Assembly: GCA_013112585.1 (NCBI GenBank)
Contig: JABFGH010000001.1
Coordinates: 1 to 64,000 of the forward strand
From: Ignavibacteriota bacterium
GTDB lineage: Bacteria; Bacteroidota; Ignavibacteria; Ignavibacteriales; Melioribacteraceae
Direction: 5' to 3'
Length of the DNA stretch: 64,000 nt
In this document: positions 20,091 through 27,620 of the stretch, in pieces
Position numbering within the stretch: the stretch's first letter is position 1
Layout: each line of letters starts with the position of its first letter
Notes under the pieces: model-generated
What the model was told of the DNA's origin: nothing
The model's database searches: none
The model's input: the letters and a program-made list of their open reading frames with translations, nothing else
Program-made: the position numbers and the translations under genes

Positions 20091-21755
20091 TTTTTTCTTA
20101 ATTAATACCTGCCGTTCAAATCTTTCTGCATCGTCGTTCCAGCGCGAAAGTAATCCATTATCCGCCGGTTGAAGTTTACCATCTGCATCTCGTTCTAAAT
20201 GTAGAAACGTATAAGTCTTATCCTGCCGTATATCAGCCGAAGAAGTTTCAACAACAGGAATCCACGTACCTGTATTGTAAAATCTTTTGTTCTCCTCAAA
20301 AATATATTCACCCGGGTTATGTGTGTGTCCCATTGTCATAATTCTGTAGTCAGTCCCTTTCAATCTATTTTGTGCGCATTTATTCAGACTGGAAGGCTCC
20401 GAAATTTGGAACCATGCAACGGCACGGGAAAGAAGATAGGAGAGCAGAAGCATTCCTACACTTTTGAATTGATCAATTACTAAAGAGAAGAAACCCTTAT
20501 CCTCAACCAGCAGTGCTTGATCTCCAATATCTGCGGAAAAGGAGTTAACGACAATAATAATTGCGGTAATTAGCGGCAGCAGAATTGCGAGTATAAAAAG
20601 TACAACCTTCTGAAATACAAACCAGAGGTAACGCATATTCTTAAAAAGTATTTTTACCATAAACGGAATGTGGTGCAGCAGTACTTTTATTGCAAGGGGA
20701 AAGTTTTCGCGCATAAGCATGGGCAGTACATTTGCAGTTGGACGAACATTATCCAAGTATGGATAAAACAATTCAATCCGGTTTAGCAGGTATCTGTTAA
20801 AGAATGACCCAAACGGAATGTTTAATTCGTCAGGTTTTTCTTTTAAAGTCGGCTCATCCAGAATCATTGTAAACTTATCATACCTATGCCCATGCTCAAC
20901 ATAAAAATCATCATCAATTAAAATTGAATCATCTACAAATTGAATATTCGGGAGAACTTTATTTGACAAAATTTCTTCAAGATTATTCTCCTCATTAGCG
21001 TCAGCAATTGATTCTCCTAAAATAAGCCGTAAATAATTTCTAACATTCAGCCAGTAAATTTCTAAATCGTGATTACCTTTTAGAATAATAATTTTATTTC
21101 CATTATTCAGCCAATTTGCGAGAGCATCAAAAAAGGGTTTATGTCCCTTTCTTATTTTTATCAGCTTGTAAATAGTTTTATAATCATTAGTCTTTAAACC
21201 GTAACTCCGCTCCTTTTTCGAAATACTTGCTTCCAGTTCGGTAATTGATTTATTGATACCGATTTTAGCTAATTCATCCCGCCACTCCTTATATTCTTCG
21301 GTCACAGAGTCATAAAAATTTGAATCGATGTTAAGAGGATTAAACTTTAGGAAGTGCTTAAACTGCTTTGCTATTCTGGGTTTTCTAATTTTACCGGGAA
21401 AATCCGTTACTCGCAGAAAATCAAAAATATCACCATTGATAATTAGAATTGCATTGTCAGTTTTTTTTATTTTTTGTGCATGGTCCAAAAATCTTGCAAA
21501 TGATTCATCAGCAAAAAAGTTCTCTGTTCCCGAAAATACACCGGCTTTATTTCTACCGGCTGCAATGTGCAGATCACTAACAACAAAAATTTCTTCGCCA
21601 TCACATTTGTATTTAACCGGGTCAGTCAATACCATCTTTGTCTGTTTAAAAAAAGATGTCTTCTTTGCTTTATAAGAATTAGGGTCAACAATAAAGTTTG
21701 GTGCAGTTCCGTCCTGCTCGCATCTTTCCAGCAATAATGTTAATGAGTTTTCCAT
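20088..21755 (-). CDS. Membrane-associated calcineurin-like metallophosphoesterase
   Basis: A 555-aa protein. The metal-ligand motifs of the metallophosphatase superfamily are present in order: SDLHIAAG (about residue 58), INGDIFDF (about 107), LKGNHDLE (about 223), VEHGHRYDKF (about 285) and MGHTHNPG (about 475). Two hydrophobic helices lie between the fourth and fifth motif (VVLFILAILLPLITAIIIVV and a segment near 430), so the protein is anchored in the membrane through an insertion within the catalytic fold. LpxH-type and general Bacteroidota phosphoesterases are related, but the substrate is unknown. It is convergent with ackA. A palindrome at 21811-21829 lies upstream of the start. Confidence 0.85.
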   Translation of the reverse strand: MENSLTLLLERCEQDGTAPNFIVDPNSYKAKKTSFFKQTKMVLTDPVKYKCDGEEIFVVSDLHIAAGRNKAGVFSGTENFFADESFARFLDHAQKIKKTDNAILIINGDIFDFLRVTDFPGKIRKPRIAKQFKHFLKFNPLNIDSNFYDSVTEEYKEWRDELAKIGINKSITELEASISKKERSYGLKTNDYKTIYKLIKIRKGHKPFFDALANWLNNGNKIIILKGNHDLEIYWLNVRNYLRLILGESIADANEENNLEEILSNKVLPNIQFVDDSILIDDDFYVEHGHRYDKFTMILDEPTLKEKPDELNIPFGSFFNRYLLNRIELFYPYLDNVRPTANVLPMLMRENFPLAIKVLLHHIPFMVKILFKNMRYLWFVFQKVVLFILAILLPLITAIIIVVNSFSADIGDQALLVEDKGFFSLVIDQFKSVGMLLLSYLLSRAVAWFQISEPSSLNKCAQNRLKGTDYRIMTMGHTHNPGEYIFEENKRFYNTGTWIPVVETSSADIRQDKTYTFLHLERDADGKLQPADNGLLSRWNDDAERFERQVLIKKK

Positions 21756-22057
21756 TATGATAATCTATCCCGCGTATATTTTACTATCCAATAAATTTAA
21801 ATATATAAAATATGGATATTATATCCATAAATAAAAAAAATTACTTATTTTAGCGACTTAATTTTCCATTTTTTGTTTGAAAAAAAATTATAAAATTTGC
21901 ATCAGTTAATTTACAAAGTTCATATTTATTTAATGCGTTGTAATCGATTTACCTACTGCTTTTATAAAAAAAAAATTAATAGCTTAGGGCATCTTTTTAT
22001 ATTTTTATTTACTTTTATAACTTGTTTATTTTTAAAGTGTTTAATTATAGGTTTTTA
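21756..22057. other. Divergent intergenic region, AT-rich
   Basis: A spacer of 302 bp between the leftward phosphoesterase and the rightward TonB receptor gene. It should contain both promoters. The only clear structure is the 19-bp palindrome at 21811-21829. No reading frame is supported. Confidence 0.6.
21811..21829. promoter_or_regulatory. 19-bp palindrome TATGGATAT-T-ATATCCATA
   Basis: Perfect 9-bp arms around a single central T, 56 bp upstream of the phosphoesterase start and about 230 bp upstream of the TonB receptor start. It is symmetrical like a dimeric-repressor operator. Its TATGGAT/ATCCATA arms also match one of the hairpins around the RAYT gene (56467-56485), so a solo hairpin element is another reading. 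Confidence 0.5.
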
Positions 22058-24307
22058 ATGAGTAATAAAACTACTGCTTCTCATTTATTGTTTATTTTAT
22101 TTGCTGTACTGCTTTTCTTTAATGCATCATTTACAAAGGCGCAAACCAACGGTTCCCTAAGAGGTTTTGTTAAAGATTCCACAAACGGAGAGGCATTAGC
22201 GTTTGGTAATGTTTATATAGAAGAACTGAACACAGGTGCCTCTACAAACGAGCGTGGATATTTTTTTATTGGCGGTATTCCCGGCGGGTTAAATTATACT
22301 CTTGTTGTTTCTTATGTAGGCTATCAGCAAAAAACAATCAAAAATGTTTTCGTTGAAAAAAATAAAATTACACATCTCGATATTATGCTGGCTCCTTCAA
22401 GTTTTGAATTGCAGACAATTGAAAAGGTTGGTGAAAAAGTTATTGAAACTAATGCAACCGACATTGGTTTGCAGCGAATTGCAATAAAGGAATTAGAAAC
22501 TCTGCCGAAAGGTGTGGAGACAGATATATTCCGTTCACTTCAGTATATGCCCGGCGTTAGGTCAACCGGTGATGTTTCTGCGCGGTACTATGTAAGAGGC
22601 GGGTCGAGTAATCAAAATTTAGTTTTACTAAATGGTGCAACGGTTTATAATCCTTTTCATGCATTGGGGCTGTTCAGTGTCATTGATCCGGAAATGATAA
22701 ATAATATTGAATTTTATAAAGGCGGGTTTACTGCAGAATACGGCGGCAGGCTTTCATCAGTATTAGATATAAATACCAAGGACGGCAATAAATTTAATTT
22801 CGGGGCAAAATTCAGCTCGAGCTATTTAACCGGTAAAGCCCTTATCGAAGGTCCAATTCCCGGCGGATCTTTTTTAGCAACAGGAAGAGTAAGCTACAGC
22901 AATACTGTACTTAAAAAATTCTTAAATAATCAAAATCTGCCAATTGATTTTTATGACGGATCTTTTAAAGTAAATATTGATAACCCCTTAATACCAAATG
23001 GAAAAATTGAATTATTCGGTTTTGTAAGTAAAGACAATCTTGATAACAACGATCCTTTTTCAGAAGATTTTACCTGGGATAATAATATTTTCGGAATGCA
23101 GTGGGTTCAGGTCTATGATAGTCCTCTTTACTCCACGGTTCGTATCCATCACAGCAGTTTTAGCGGAGAAGTGATTGCAAACCTCAGCAATGTTAAACCC
23201 CGCAAAAATGATCTTTCGGATTTTACTATGAGTTTAGATTTTACTTACATACAAAACTCAAAAGATGAATTGGGGTTAGGACTTCAGATAAAGACTATAA
23301 CTACAAATTTATTTTTAGAAAACAGTGCCGGAGCAATTACTAACATTGAAGAGTTCGGCGGGAGTATAGGGCTTTTTGCAAAGTATAAATTTTTAAGATT
23401 TGAAAACTTTGGCATTGATGTCGGATCAAGATTTAACCTGGTTTCTTTTACTCCCGGCGGGGAATTTACTTTTGAACCGCGAGTTAGTTTTACCTACAGA
23501 CCAATTTCCTGGCTTGCAGTAAAGGGTGCGTGGGGCGTTTATTTGCAGGAGGTTACAACTGTATCCGATGAGAATGAAATTATATCATTATTTGAACCTT
23601 GGATTATAACTCCTGATTACTTAGAACCTCAAAAAGCAATACATTATGTGCTCGGTGTTGAAATGGATATTTTTGAAAGTCTGAATTTTGAAGTTGAAGG
23701 CTATTATAAAGATATAGTTAATCTTACTGCCATAAACGAAATGAAAGAAGTTGCTTCCGATCCCGACCTTGTTACCGGAATTGGTGAATCATACGGATGG
23801 GAGTTCTCATTAAAATATAATAAAGACCCATTTAGTTTCACCACCTCATATTCACTCAGCTGGGCATATAAAGAAGTTGAACAAAGAGTTTACTACCCAA
23901 GATACGACTCAAGACATACACTCAATTTACTCTTTGAAGTAAATATAGGAAGCGGCTGGAAAGCAAGTGCTATATGGAATTACAGCACAGGAATTCCTTT
24001 TACAGAATTAACCGGCTTTTATGATAAACTTTACTTTACAGATTTTAGTAATCTAAATAATAACGCTTATGATTATTTACCTTTTTCTTTGTTAGGCGAC
24101 CGGAATTTAGGCAGACTGCCTGATTACCATCGATTAGATTTAAGTGTTTCAAAAAAACTGCAAATATTTTTCCTAAATGCTTATTTGGATTTCAGCATAA
24201 TAAATGTTTACGACAGAAAAAATATTTTTTACTTTAAACGAGATACCGGCGAGCGGGTGAACATGCTGCCGTTTCTTCCAACTGCAACAATTAAAATTGA
24301 ATTATGA
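22058..24307 (+). CDS. TonB-dependent receptor with carboxypeptidase-regulatory-like N-domain
   Basis: Outer-membrane active transporter of 749 aa. A signal peptide (about 1-30, ending TKAQT) is followed by a CarboxypepD-reg-like domain (GSLRGFVKDSTNGEALAFGNVYI...). The plug has YMPGVRSTGDVSARYYVRGGSSNQNLVLLNGATVYNP (given here as the R-YYVRGG and LLNGATVYNP motifs). The beta-barrel follows, ending in TATIKIEL. The start at ATG 22058 is chosen because it opens the signal peptide. An in-frame start 36 nt earlier is possible. It overlaps the DUF4249-like lipoprotein gene by ATGA. This receptor plus DUF4249 pairing is common in Bacteroidota and its ligand is unknown. Confidence 0.93.
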   Translation: MSNKTTASHLLFILFAVLLFFNASFTKAQTNGSLRGFVKDSTNGEALAFGNVYIEELNTGASTNERGYFFIGGIPGGLNYTLVVSYVGYQQKTIKNVFVEKNKITHLDIMLAPSSFELQTIEKVGEKVIETNATDIGLQRIAIKELETLPKGVETDIFRSLQYMPGVRSTGDVSARYYVRGGSSNQNLVLLNGATVYNPFHALGLFSVIDPEMINNIEFYKGGFTAEYGGRLSSVLDINTKDGNKFNFGAKFSSSYLTGKALIEGPIPGGSFLATGRVSYSNTVLKKFLNNQNLPIDFYDGSFKVNIDNPLIPNGKIELFGFVSKDNLDNNDPFSEDFTWDNNIFGMQWVQVYDSPLYSTVRIHHSSFSGEVIANLSNVKPRKNDLSDFTMSLDFTYIQNSKDELGLGLQIKTITTNLFLENSAGAITNIEEFGGSIGLFAKYKFLRFENFGIDVGSRFNLVSFTPGGEFTFEPRVSFTYRPISWLAVKGAWGVYLQEVTTVSDENEIISLFEPWIITPDYLEPQKAIHYVLGVEMDIFESLNFEVEGYYKDIVNLTAINEMKEVASDPDLVTGIGESYGWEFSLKYNKDPFSFTTSYSLSWAYKEVEQRVYYPRYDSRHTLNLLFEVNIGSGWKASAIWNYSTGIPFTELTGFYDKLYFTDFSNLNNNAYDYLPFSLLGDRNLGRLPDYHRLDLSVSKKLQIFFLNAYLDFSIINVYDRKNIFYFKRDTGERVNMLPFLPTATIKIEL

Positions 24308-25269
24308 AATTATTATTAAAAATATTTTTACCGGCTTTATTGTTTCTCTTTTCCCTTTCATGCGAAGAAAGTTTTAGTCCGATTGGTGATTTTGAAGAAA
24401 AGTATACATTAAACTGTGTTTTAAACGGCAATAGCGGATTTCAAGAAGCCACACTAACTGCAACCTATTTTGCTGATGGTAAAGACCCGTTTACAAATCA
24501 AACAGACCCTGTTGTAAAAGATGCAATAATAAAAATTTGGCTTAACCCCGATACGGTTGTAATAATGAAGGACAGTACAATTTCAGATACTTCATTGAAC
24601 AGATACAATACGCCCAAATACTTTTATTATATAGAAAATTTCAAACCGGACTTCGATCAAGAGTTAAGAATAGAAGCTCAGCTTGCCACTGGTCAGCGTT
24701 TAATTGGAACTACGAGCACTCCAAAACAAGTTGAATTCAACCGGCGATCAGATTCAATGCTTCCGATGGATAATAAAGATATTGTTGAATTATCCTGGAT
24801 AGCTAAAGAAGCCGATCTCTACTATTACCCCAGTTTAACATTTTCGTATGAAAAAGAAATAAATGGTATTAGAACAGAACATATTGAAAAAATACCGGCT
24901 AGGTATATTGAATTTGAAGGTAAGACAATTCCATTTTATCCGCGTGCCTCTGAAAGCCCCGCAGTTATATTCGAACGCAGCGCAATAATTAAAGTCTTAA
25001 CTGATATTGCTGAAGGTGTTGACAAAAGTTCAATTTATTTAAATGTTCAAGCAGAATTGGAAGTTACTGTTTTAGATAAAAATTTGAAAAGCTATTATCA
25101 GGCTTCTATAGACGGATTAGATCAATTTACTGTAAGACTTGACGGTTCTGATTTTACCAATATTAGCGGGGGATTAGGGGTGTTCGGTTCTTATCTTAAA
25201 ATTTCGAGAACAATACCTATAAGTGAAAAGTTAATAACCTCACTTGGGTACAATGCAATCTTTAATTAG
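24304..25269 (+). CDS. DUF4249-like lipoprotein, TonB-receptor partner
   Basis: A 321-aa predicted lipoprotein: signal MKLLLKIFLPALLFLFSLSC with lipobox Cys at residue 20. The mature part begins EESFSPIGDFEEKYTLNCVLNGN, like the CEE...LVVNG opening of DUF4249 proteins, and is beta-rich, with alternating strands and DTSLNRYNTPKYFYYIENFKP in the style of that family. It overlaps the TonB receptor gene by 4 nt, so the two products should be made together. By analogy with SusD-like partners it may cap or assist the receptor at the cell surface, but that role is not established for DUF4249. Confidence 0.75.
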   Translation: MKLLLKIFLPALLFLFSLSCEESFSPIGDFEEKYTLNCVLNGNSGFQEATLTATYFADGKDPFTNQTDPVVKDAIIKIWLNPDTVVIMKDSTISDTSLNRYNTPKYFYYIENFKPDFDQELRIEAQLATGQRLIGTTSTPKQVEFNRRSDSMLPMDNKDIVELSWIAKEADLYYYPSLTFSYEKEINGIRTEHIEKIPARYIEFEGKTIPFYPRASESPAVIFERSAIIKVLTDIAEGVDKSSIYLNVQAELEVTVLDKNLKSYYQASIDGLDQFTVRLDGSDFTNISGGLGVFGSYLKISRTIPISEKLITSLGYNAIFN

Positions 25270-25284
25270 AGTTAAACAATTATT

Positions 25285-26814
25285 ATGAATAGAAAGTTTA
25301 TAAAAGATTTTAAAGGATTAGTTTTGAATAAAATATTCTATAAGAATTTAGTTTTATTATTTGTTCTTTCCCTAGTTATTAGCTGTGATAAAGAAGTAAC
25401 GGTAACTGAACCCAATGTTCCAGGAGAAGGTATAGTAACAATAACATCAAATCCGGCAAACGCTAAAATTTATTGGCAGGGTTACTATACGGGGTTCAGA
25501 ACTCCCTACACAATAAAATTTCTTGATTATAAAGAACACGATTTTCTTCTAAAGTTAGAACTTTTTAAAGACACAACAATTACTATTGATGTAGTTAAGG
25601 ACGAACCGAAAGAAGCTAATATAGAGTACCTAAAAAACCCGCTTATGTTTGGTGGAATTAGATGTAATTCAGTACCGGATGGGGCTGAAATATTTTTAAA
25701 TGATTCAAGTATTGGAAAAACTACTCCTTATGATATCAATAATCTTGTTCCCGGTTATTATGAAATTAAATATCAATATCCCAATCACCGTAAAGATAGT
25801 TTAGTTATTCCGGTTGAGAGCAGTAAAAGACCGACAGTAAAATTAACCCTGCAAGATACCACCGTTTGGGTAGATTATCAGCGCAGCAATTCCGGAATAG
25901 CAGATCAGTTTTTAACCTGTATAGCTATTGATAATAATGATGTGAAATGGATGGGGACTTCAAGCCACGGTGTTCTTACTTTTGACGGTAAAAATTGGAA
26001 CAGTTTTAATACATCAAATTCACCCGTTCCAAGCAATCTAATTAAAGAAATTGGTATTGATCCTGTATCCGGTAAAAAATGGATTTGCACGGCTGCCGGC
26101 GTTGCAATATATGATGATTTTAACTGGGAAGTTTATACTCCATTCAATTCCATTATGCAGACAGCAGATTTTACTTCTATTGAGTTTGTTGGGGATGGTA
26201 AAACATGGCTGGGTACAAATGGGGAAGGACTTGCGATTTTTGACGGGGTTGAATGGGAAATTTTTGTCGGGAATGAGAATAACAAATTTTTACCATCTAC
26301 ATCTATCTCCGACTTATTCATTAATGATGACGGCACATTATGGGTTGGAAATTTGAATAGAGGAATTAATCGTTTTGATGGAGTTGATTGGGTTAGATAT
26401 TTTTGGCATGGATCACCGCAATCATTTTTAGGTTATGGTTTACCGGGCGAAATTTATTCGAACCGGGTTCAATCAATTGCCGTAGATGGTTCGGGCAGAG
26501 TATGGATAGGTCATTGGGGTGGAGGCAGTTCTGCACCGCTTTCTATGTTTGATGGTAATGCCTTTTATAATTACGGCGAAATAATTTTTGGTGCATCAAT
26601 TAATAATATATTTATCGATGCTAATGATAACAAATGGCTGGGTACCGAATCCGGATTGACCAAATTTAAGGAACTCGGTGATAGAATTGTTTTTCTAGAT
26701 TCTAATTCCGGATTGACATCTAATGACATAAGGCAAATTGCTCAAGATTCACAAGGTGTAATCTGGATATCAACATACGGCGGAGGACTGGTAAAATATA
26801 AAGGAGAAATATAA
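25285..26814 (+). CDS. PEGA-domain and beta-propeller lipoprotein
   Basis: A 509-aa predicted lipoprotein with a long signal region and lipobox VISC (Cys about residue 34). Two PEGA-type domains follow (GIVTITSNPANAKIYWQG at about 50, and GGIRCNSVPDGAEIFLNDSSIGKTTPYD at about 130), then at least six propeller blades from residue 205 with the pattern DNNDVKWMGTSSHGVLTFDG, TWLGTNGEGLAIFDG, LWVGNLNRGINRFDG, VWIGHWGGG, KWLGTESGLTKF, IWISTYGGGLVKY. These blades are the same class as those in the PorZ-like protein at 3000-5210. It lies 15 nt after the DUF4249-like gene, probably the third gene of the operon. A surface-exposed binding or scaffold role is inferred only from the folds. Confidence 0.85.
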   Translation: MNRKFIKDFKGLVLNKIFYKNLVLLFVLSLVISCDKEVTVTEPNVPGEGIVTITSNPANAKIYWQGYYTGFRTPYTIKFLDYKEHDFLLKLELFKDTTITIDVVKDEPKEANIEYLKNPLMFGGIRCNSVPDGAEIFLNDSSIGKTTPYDINNLVPGYYEIKYQYPNHRKDSLVIPVESSKRPTVKLTLQDTTVWVDYQRSNSGIADQFLTCIAIDNNDVKWMGTSSHGVLTFDGKNWNSFNTSNSPVPSNLIKEIGIDPVSGKKWICTAAGVAIYDDFNWEVYTPFNSIMQTADFTSIEFVGDGKTWLGTNGEGLAIFDGVEWEIFVGNENNKFLPSTSISDLFINDDGTLWVGNLNRGINRFDGVDWVRYFWHGSPQSFLGYGLPGEIYSNRVQSIAVDGSGRVWIGHWGGGSSAPLSMFDGNAFYNYGEIIFGASINNIFIDANDNKWLGTESGLTKFKELGDRIVFLDSNSGLTSNDIRQIAQDSQGVIWISTYGGGLVKYKGEI

Positions 26815-26873
26815 AAATAAAATTCTCCTTCCATTCATTATTATTCACGTAAAACTGCAGCGTTAAATTTCAT

Positions 26874-26903
26874 TTGACTTACAAGACATCATGTCTTATT
26901 TTG
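26874..26903 (+). promoter_or_regulatory. Bacteroidota-type promoter with palindromic spacer
   Basis: TTG at 26874-26876 and TATTTTG at 26897-26903, 20 nt apart, resemble the Bacteroidota -33/-7 boxes (TTG and TAnnTTTG). The spacer contains AAGACAT-C-ATGTCTT (26883-26897), perfect 7-bp arms, placed like an operator that would block polymerase. It is 48 bp upstream of the membrane protein that precedes the di-haem cytochrome. Confidence 0.5.
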
Positions 26904-26951
26904 ATTTAAGCACCCCAGACAATTGTGTTAATTTAATAAACGGGGATTAAA

Positions 26952-27554
26952 TTGAATATTCAAAGTGTTAACATAAACCTCTCTTCAAAAGAAATTATTA
27001 TAAGTATAATTTCTATCGTTGCATTAAACATTGCAGTAATCTATTTAGCCCAATTCAGAAGCAGCAAACTATTTTATGAAGTACTCTATACCGCACGCCT
27101 GACAATGTTTCTGTTTAACGCCGCTGCCTGCCTGTTTCTTCTCAGTTACATTTCTCAAACCATTGTTAAGTTCTGGGTTTTATTTTGGACAGCCAGTTTT
27201 ATTGCCTACGCAGTTCATGTGTACTATAGTTTTTTTCTGTTTTTTAACGGCAGCTTAAAAATATTTTACGAAACGCAAGGAGTGTTTGTTGCTACCTTAA
27301 ATTTGGTAATATCAATATGGTGGCTATTCGATGTAGTTTTACTTTGGTTTGTAAATACAAATTCTAAATGGGTAACAATTCAGCGATACGGAATTCATAT
27401 TTTAGTTTTTCTCGCATTTTTCGTTTCAACAGTTTTTCTGCATGCAGTTGATAACAAAGAATTATTTGTAATTGTGATGGGATATATTTTAGGAGTAACT
27501 ACAATAATTTGTTTAATCCTAAAAATAATTTCACATAACAGAGTAAAAGATTAA
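26952..27554 (+). CDS. Six-helix integral membrane protein, unrecognised
   Basis: A 200-aa protein made almost entirely of six hydrophobic helices (about residues 10-32, 44-66, 70-98, 108-130, 143-163, 168-192). No signature of a known family was recognised. Charged residues are few and mostly at the helix ends, and His residues occur in helices 3 and 5 (YAVHVYY, FLHAV), which could in principle ligate haem. The TTG start at 26952 is used because GGGG lies just before it and the first helix follows directly. It is 66 bp upstream of the cytochrome lipoprotein gene on the same strand. A redox-related membrane partner is a contextual inference only. Confidence 0.7.
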   Translation: MNIQSVNINLSSKEIIISIISIVALNIAVIYLAQFRSSKLFYEVLYTARLTMFLFNAAACLFLLSYISQTIVKFWVLFWTASFIAYAVHVYYSFFLFFNGSLKIFYETQGVFVATLNLVISIWWLFDVVLLWFVNTNSKWVTIQRYGIHILVFLAFFVSTVFLHAVDNKELFVIVMGYILGVTTIICLILKIISHNRVKD

Positions 27555-27620
27555 CGGAGACTTTACAGAAATAAAATGCATCTACATATTTTATATAGAT
27601 AAACACTTAAGGAGGATACC

